A stretch of 64,000 nucleotides of DNA from Elusimicrobiota bacterium. GTDB taxonomy: Bacteria; Elusimicrobiota; Elusimicrobia; UBA1565; UBA9628. Made by a program: the position numbers and the translations under genes. The stretch lies in the NCBI GenBank assembly GCA_026388095.1, contig JAPLKL010000045.1:116447-180446 (forward strand), given 5' to 3'. The notes beneath the pieces are model-generated. The model ran no database searches. It saw nothing but the letters and a program-made list of their open reading frames with translations, and was not told where the DNA came from. Position 1 is the first letter of the stretch. Each line of letters begins with the position of its first letter. Of this stretch, positions 62,386 to 64,000 are shown one piece after another.

Positions 62386-62886
62386 TTACCAGCCCTCTTT
62401 GACGAGCATCACCTGCCCGGCCGACAGGCTAGCGGGTACGTCGATGACGCGCTGATTGCGCGAGCCTCGGAAGGCCAGCCCGGGGTCGCGCTCGGCCGCG
62501 ATGAAAGGACCATCCACGAGCACGTCCAGCTCGCCCAGAAGGCGGTTCGTCTCCTCGCCGCCGGCGCGCAATTCCTCGAAGAGAAAACCGGTGTAGCCGA
62601 CCAGGTGCAGACCAGCGGCCTTGAGCCGCGCGGCGAGAGCGGCCGCGGCGACGGGCTGCAGGAACGGCTCGCCCCCGGAAAGCGTGACGCCGTCCAGGCC
62701 GCGGAGGGAAAGGATATCCCGGACCAGGCTTTCGACAGCGGCCGCTGCGCCGCCCGCGGGATCATGGGTCGATGGGTTGTGGCAGCCCGGGCAGTGTCTT
62801 TGGCAGCCTTGCAGAAAGACCGTGCAGCGGATGCCCGGGCCATCCACGTAGCTTTCCTTCGCCAGCCCGGCGATGCGCAGGGTCAC
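62386..62886 (-). CDS. nrdG: Anaerobic ribonucleotide reductase activating protein
   Basis: 166 residues from GTG 62886, overlapping the nrdD stop (GTGA). Radical SAM protein: CxxxCxxC cluster ligands C28, C32 and C35 (GCQRHCPGC), YVDGPGIRCTVFLQG before it, and the SAM-binding LSGGEPFLQP. It generates the glycyl radical on NrdD. The length is normal for NrdG, and the gene order nrdD-nrdG in one operon is standard. Confidence 0.93.
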   Translation of the reverse strand: MTLRIAGLAKESYVDGPGIRCTVFLQGCQRHCPGCHNPSTHDPAGGAAAAVESLVRDILSLRGLDGVTLSGGEPFLQPVAAAALAARLKAAGLHLVGYTGFLFEELRAGGEETNRLLGELDVLVDGPFIAAERDPGLAFRGSRNQRVIDVPASLSAGQVMLVKEGW

Positions 62887-64000
62887 AGCCGGTGCGGGAT
62901 GCGCGCTTTGAGCTCCGCGCGTTTCCCGGCGTTGAAACGGTCCTCGGTCGAGAGGTAGCCGGTCACGCGGCGGATGCGGCGGATGTCGGTCGAGCCGCAG
63001 GAGGCGCAGGCGCCGTCTTGAAGCCCGCGCCGGCCGCAGGCGCGGCATTCGTCGATCGGGAAGTTGATGCCGGCGTAGCCGGCGTCGAGCTCGGCCAGGC
63101 GCTTGAGCAGCTTCTCGACGGCCGCGATGTTGTGCTCGGGCGCCGAGGGCAGCTCGACGTAGCTGATGTGGCCGGCGTTGCACAGGCGGTGGAACGGCGC
63201 CTCGCGCTCCATCTTCTCGAACGCCCCGAGCGGGCAGGCCACGGGCACATGGAAGGAGTTGGTGTAGAAGTCCGAGTCCGTGACGCCGCGGACCCGGCCG
63301 AAGGTCTCGCGGTCCAGGAGCGTGAACCGGCCGGCCAGCCCCTCGGCCGGAGTGGCGTAGCAGGTCACGTTGAGGTCGTGCTCGCGGGAGAGCCCGTCGG
63401 TGAGCTCGCGGACCCGTCCCACGATCTTCAGCCCCAGTTGCAGCGACTCGTCGCTCTCGCCGTGATGCCGGCCGGTCAGGGCCGTGAGCGCCTCAGCGAG
63501 CCCGATGAACCCGATAGCCAGCGTCCCGTGCCGGAGGGCCGGCTCGATGGCGTCGTCCGGGCCCAGAGCGCCGGAATCGAGATAGAGCCCCTGGCCCATG
63601 AGGAAGGGGAGCTCGCGCGCCTTGAGCGAGCAGAGGACGCGATAGCGATGCAGGACCTGCCGCCCGGCCAGGGCCACGAGGTCGTCGAGCTCCAGCATGA
63701 AGCGCTCGGGCGTCCGCGCGCGCAGGGCCAGGCCGGGCAGGTTCATGGTCACGGGCGCTATGTTGCCGCGGCCGGCCGCCACCTCGGAGCCCCGCCGGTT
63801 GCCCATGACGCGGGTGCGGCAGCCCATGTAGGCGACCTCGTCGCCGTAGGGACGGTTGAAGCTCGCGTCCATTAAGCTGAAGGTGGGATTCATGCGCCGC
63901 GCCGCGACTTTCATCGCGAGCTGGAAGAGGTCGTGGTTCGGGTCGCCTGGTTCGAAGTTCCCGCCCTTCTTCAGCCGGAAGACGATGTTCGGGAACAGGG
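62883..64000 (-). CDS. nrdD: Anaerobic ribonucleoside-triphosphate reductase (5' partial)
   Basis: The frame runs off the right edge; about 372 C-terminal residues are visible. They include FRLKKGGNFEPGDPNHDLFQ, AARRMNPTFSLMDASFNRPY, CRTRVMGNRRGSE, the four zinc-binding cysteines in CRACGRRG and CASCGS, and the glycyl-radical site in RVTGYLSTEDRF near the C-terminus. Class III enzyme reducing NTPs to dNTPs without oxygen, using formate. Its presence shows the organism grows anaerobically. Confidence 0.95.
   Translation of the reverse strand, partial: LFPNIVFRLKKGGNFEPGDPNHDLFQLAMKVAARRMNPTFSLMDASFNRPYGDEVAYMGCRTRVMGNRRGSEVAAGRGNIAPVTMNLPGLALRARTPERFMLELDDLVALAGRQVLHRYRVLCSLKARELPFLMGQGLYLDSGALGPDDAIEPALRHGTLAIGFIGLAEALTALTGRHHGESDESLQLGLKIVGRVRELTDGLSREHDLNVTCYATPAEGLAGRFTLLDRETFGRVRGVTDSDFYTNSFHVPVACPLGAFEKMEREAPFHRLCNAGHISYVELPSAPEHNIAAVEKLLKRLAELDAGYAGINFPIDECRACGRRGLQDGACASCGSTDIRRIRRVTGYLSTEDRFNAGKRAELKARIPHRL

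Overview
The window is about 64 kb of high-GC, gene-dense bacterial chromosome with no rRNA, tRNA or CRISPR array. My best guess is a free-living member of the Elusimicrobiota. The guess rests on several very long exported proteins that share a signal peptide plus an Ala/Pro/Ser-rich lead-in before an enzyme domain, on paralogous TIGR02147-like regulators, and on the general gene style. It is inference, not proof. Both ends cut genes: an ABC1/UbiB-kinase protein on the left and the class III ribonucleotide reductase NrdD on the right.

Layout. 1-11.6 kb: a giant ABC1-kinase-like protein, a HExxH exported protein, an ECF sigma factor coupled to a membrane vWA protein, a TIGR02147-like regulator and an exported protein that ends at a strong terminator. 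11.6-11.95 kb: a non-coding, hairpin-packed element with 15-bp terminal inverted repeats. 11.95-18.2 kb: aldehyde dehydrogenase, isoprenylcysteine methyltransferase-like protein, OPT transporter, CHAP hydrolase and alpha/beta hydrolase. 18.2-23.4 kb: small exported proteins, a caspase-like lipoprotein bracketed by two direct repeats of about 160-180 bp, a Sel1-repeat protein and a beta-lactamase-fold protein. 23.4-23.75 kb: an AT-rich element with terminal inverted repeats.

23.8-29.8 kb is one long minus-strand operon: TetR regulator, KAS III-like protein, CoA-transferase, SDR, thiolase and two small proteins. It has a near-consensus promoter and a TetR-type palindrome placed for autoregulation. 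34.8-42.9 kb carries a probable nitrogen or purine catabolism locus: two of three xanthine-dehydrogenase-type subunits, a cyclase-family hydrolase and homologues of all three E. coli AllFGH (FdrA/YlbE/YlbF) proteins, with a hybrid histidine kinase in the middle on the other strand. 42.9-47.5 kb is a coupled ROK kinase, Ppx/GppA and polyphosphate kinase operon. 47.5-64 kb mixes a second TIGR02147-like regulator, an HtrA-like protease, a second hairpin-rich element related to the first, an O-methyltransferase, a hybrid sensor kinase, AsnS, a REPIN-like element, an S41 peptidase, an alkyltransferase, AnmK, a GT-C-like membrane protein and NrdG/NrdD.

Two genome-scale signals stand out. Many promoters have the -10 hexamer only 6-8 nt before the start codon with no Shine-Dalgarno sequence, which suggests widespread leaderless transcripts. 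The non-coding gaps hold structured, apparently mobile repeats. The most novel is a pair of diverged elements sharing a core of about 84 nt that folds as two hairpins inside a closing stem.
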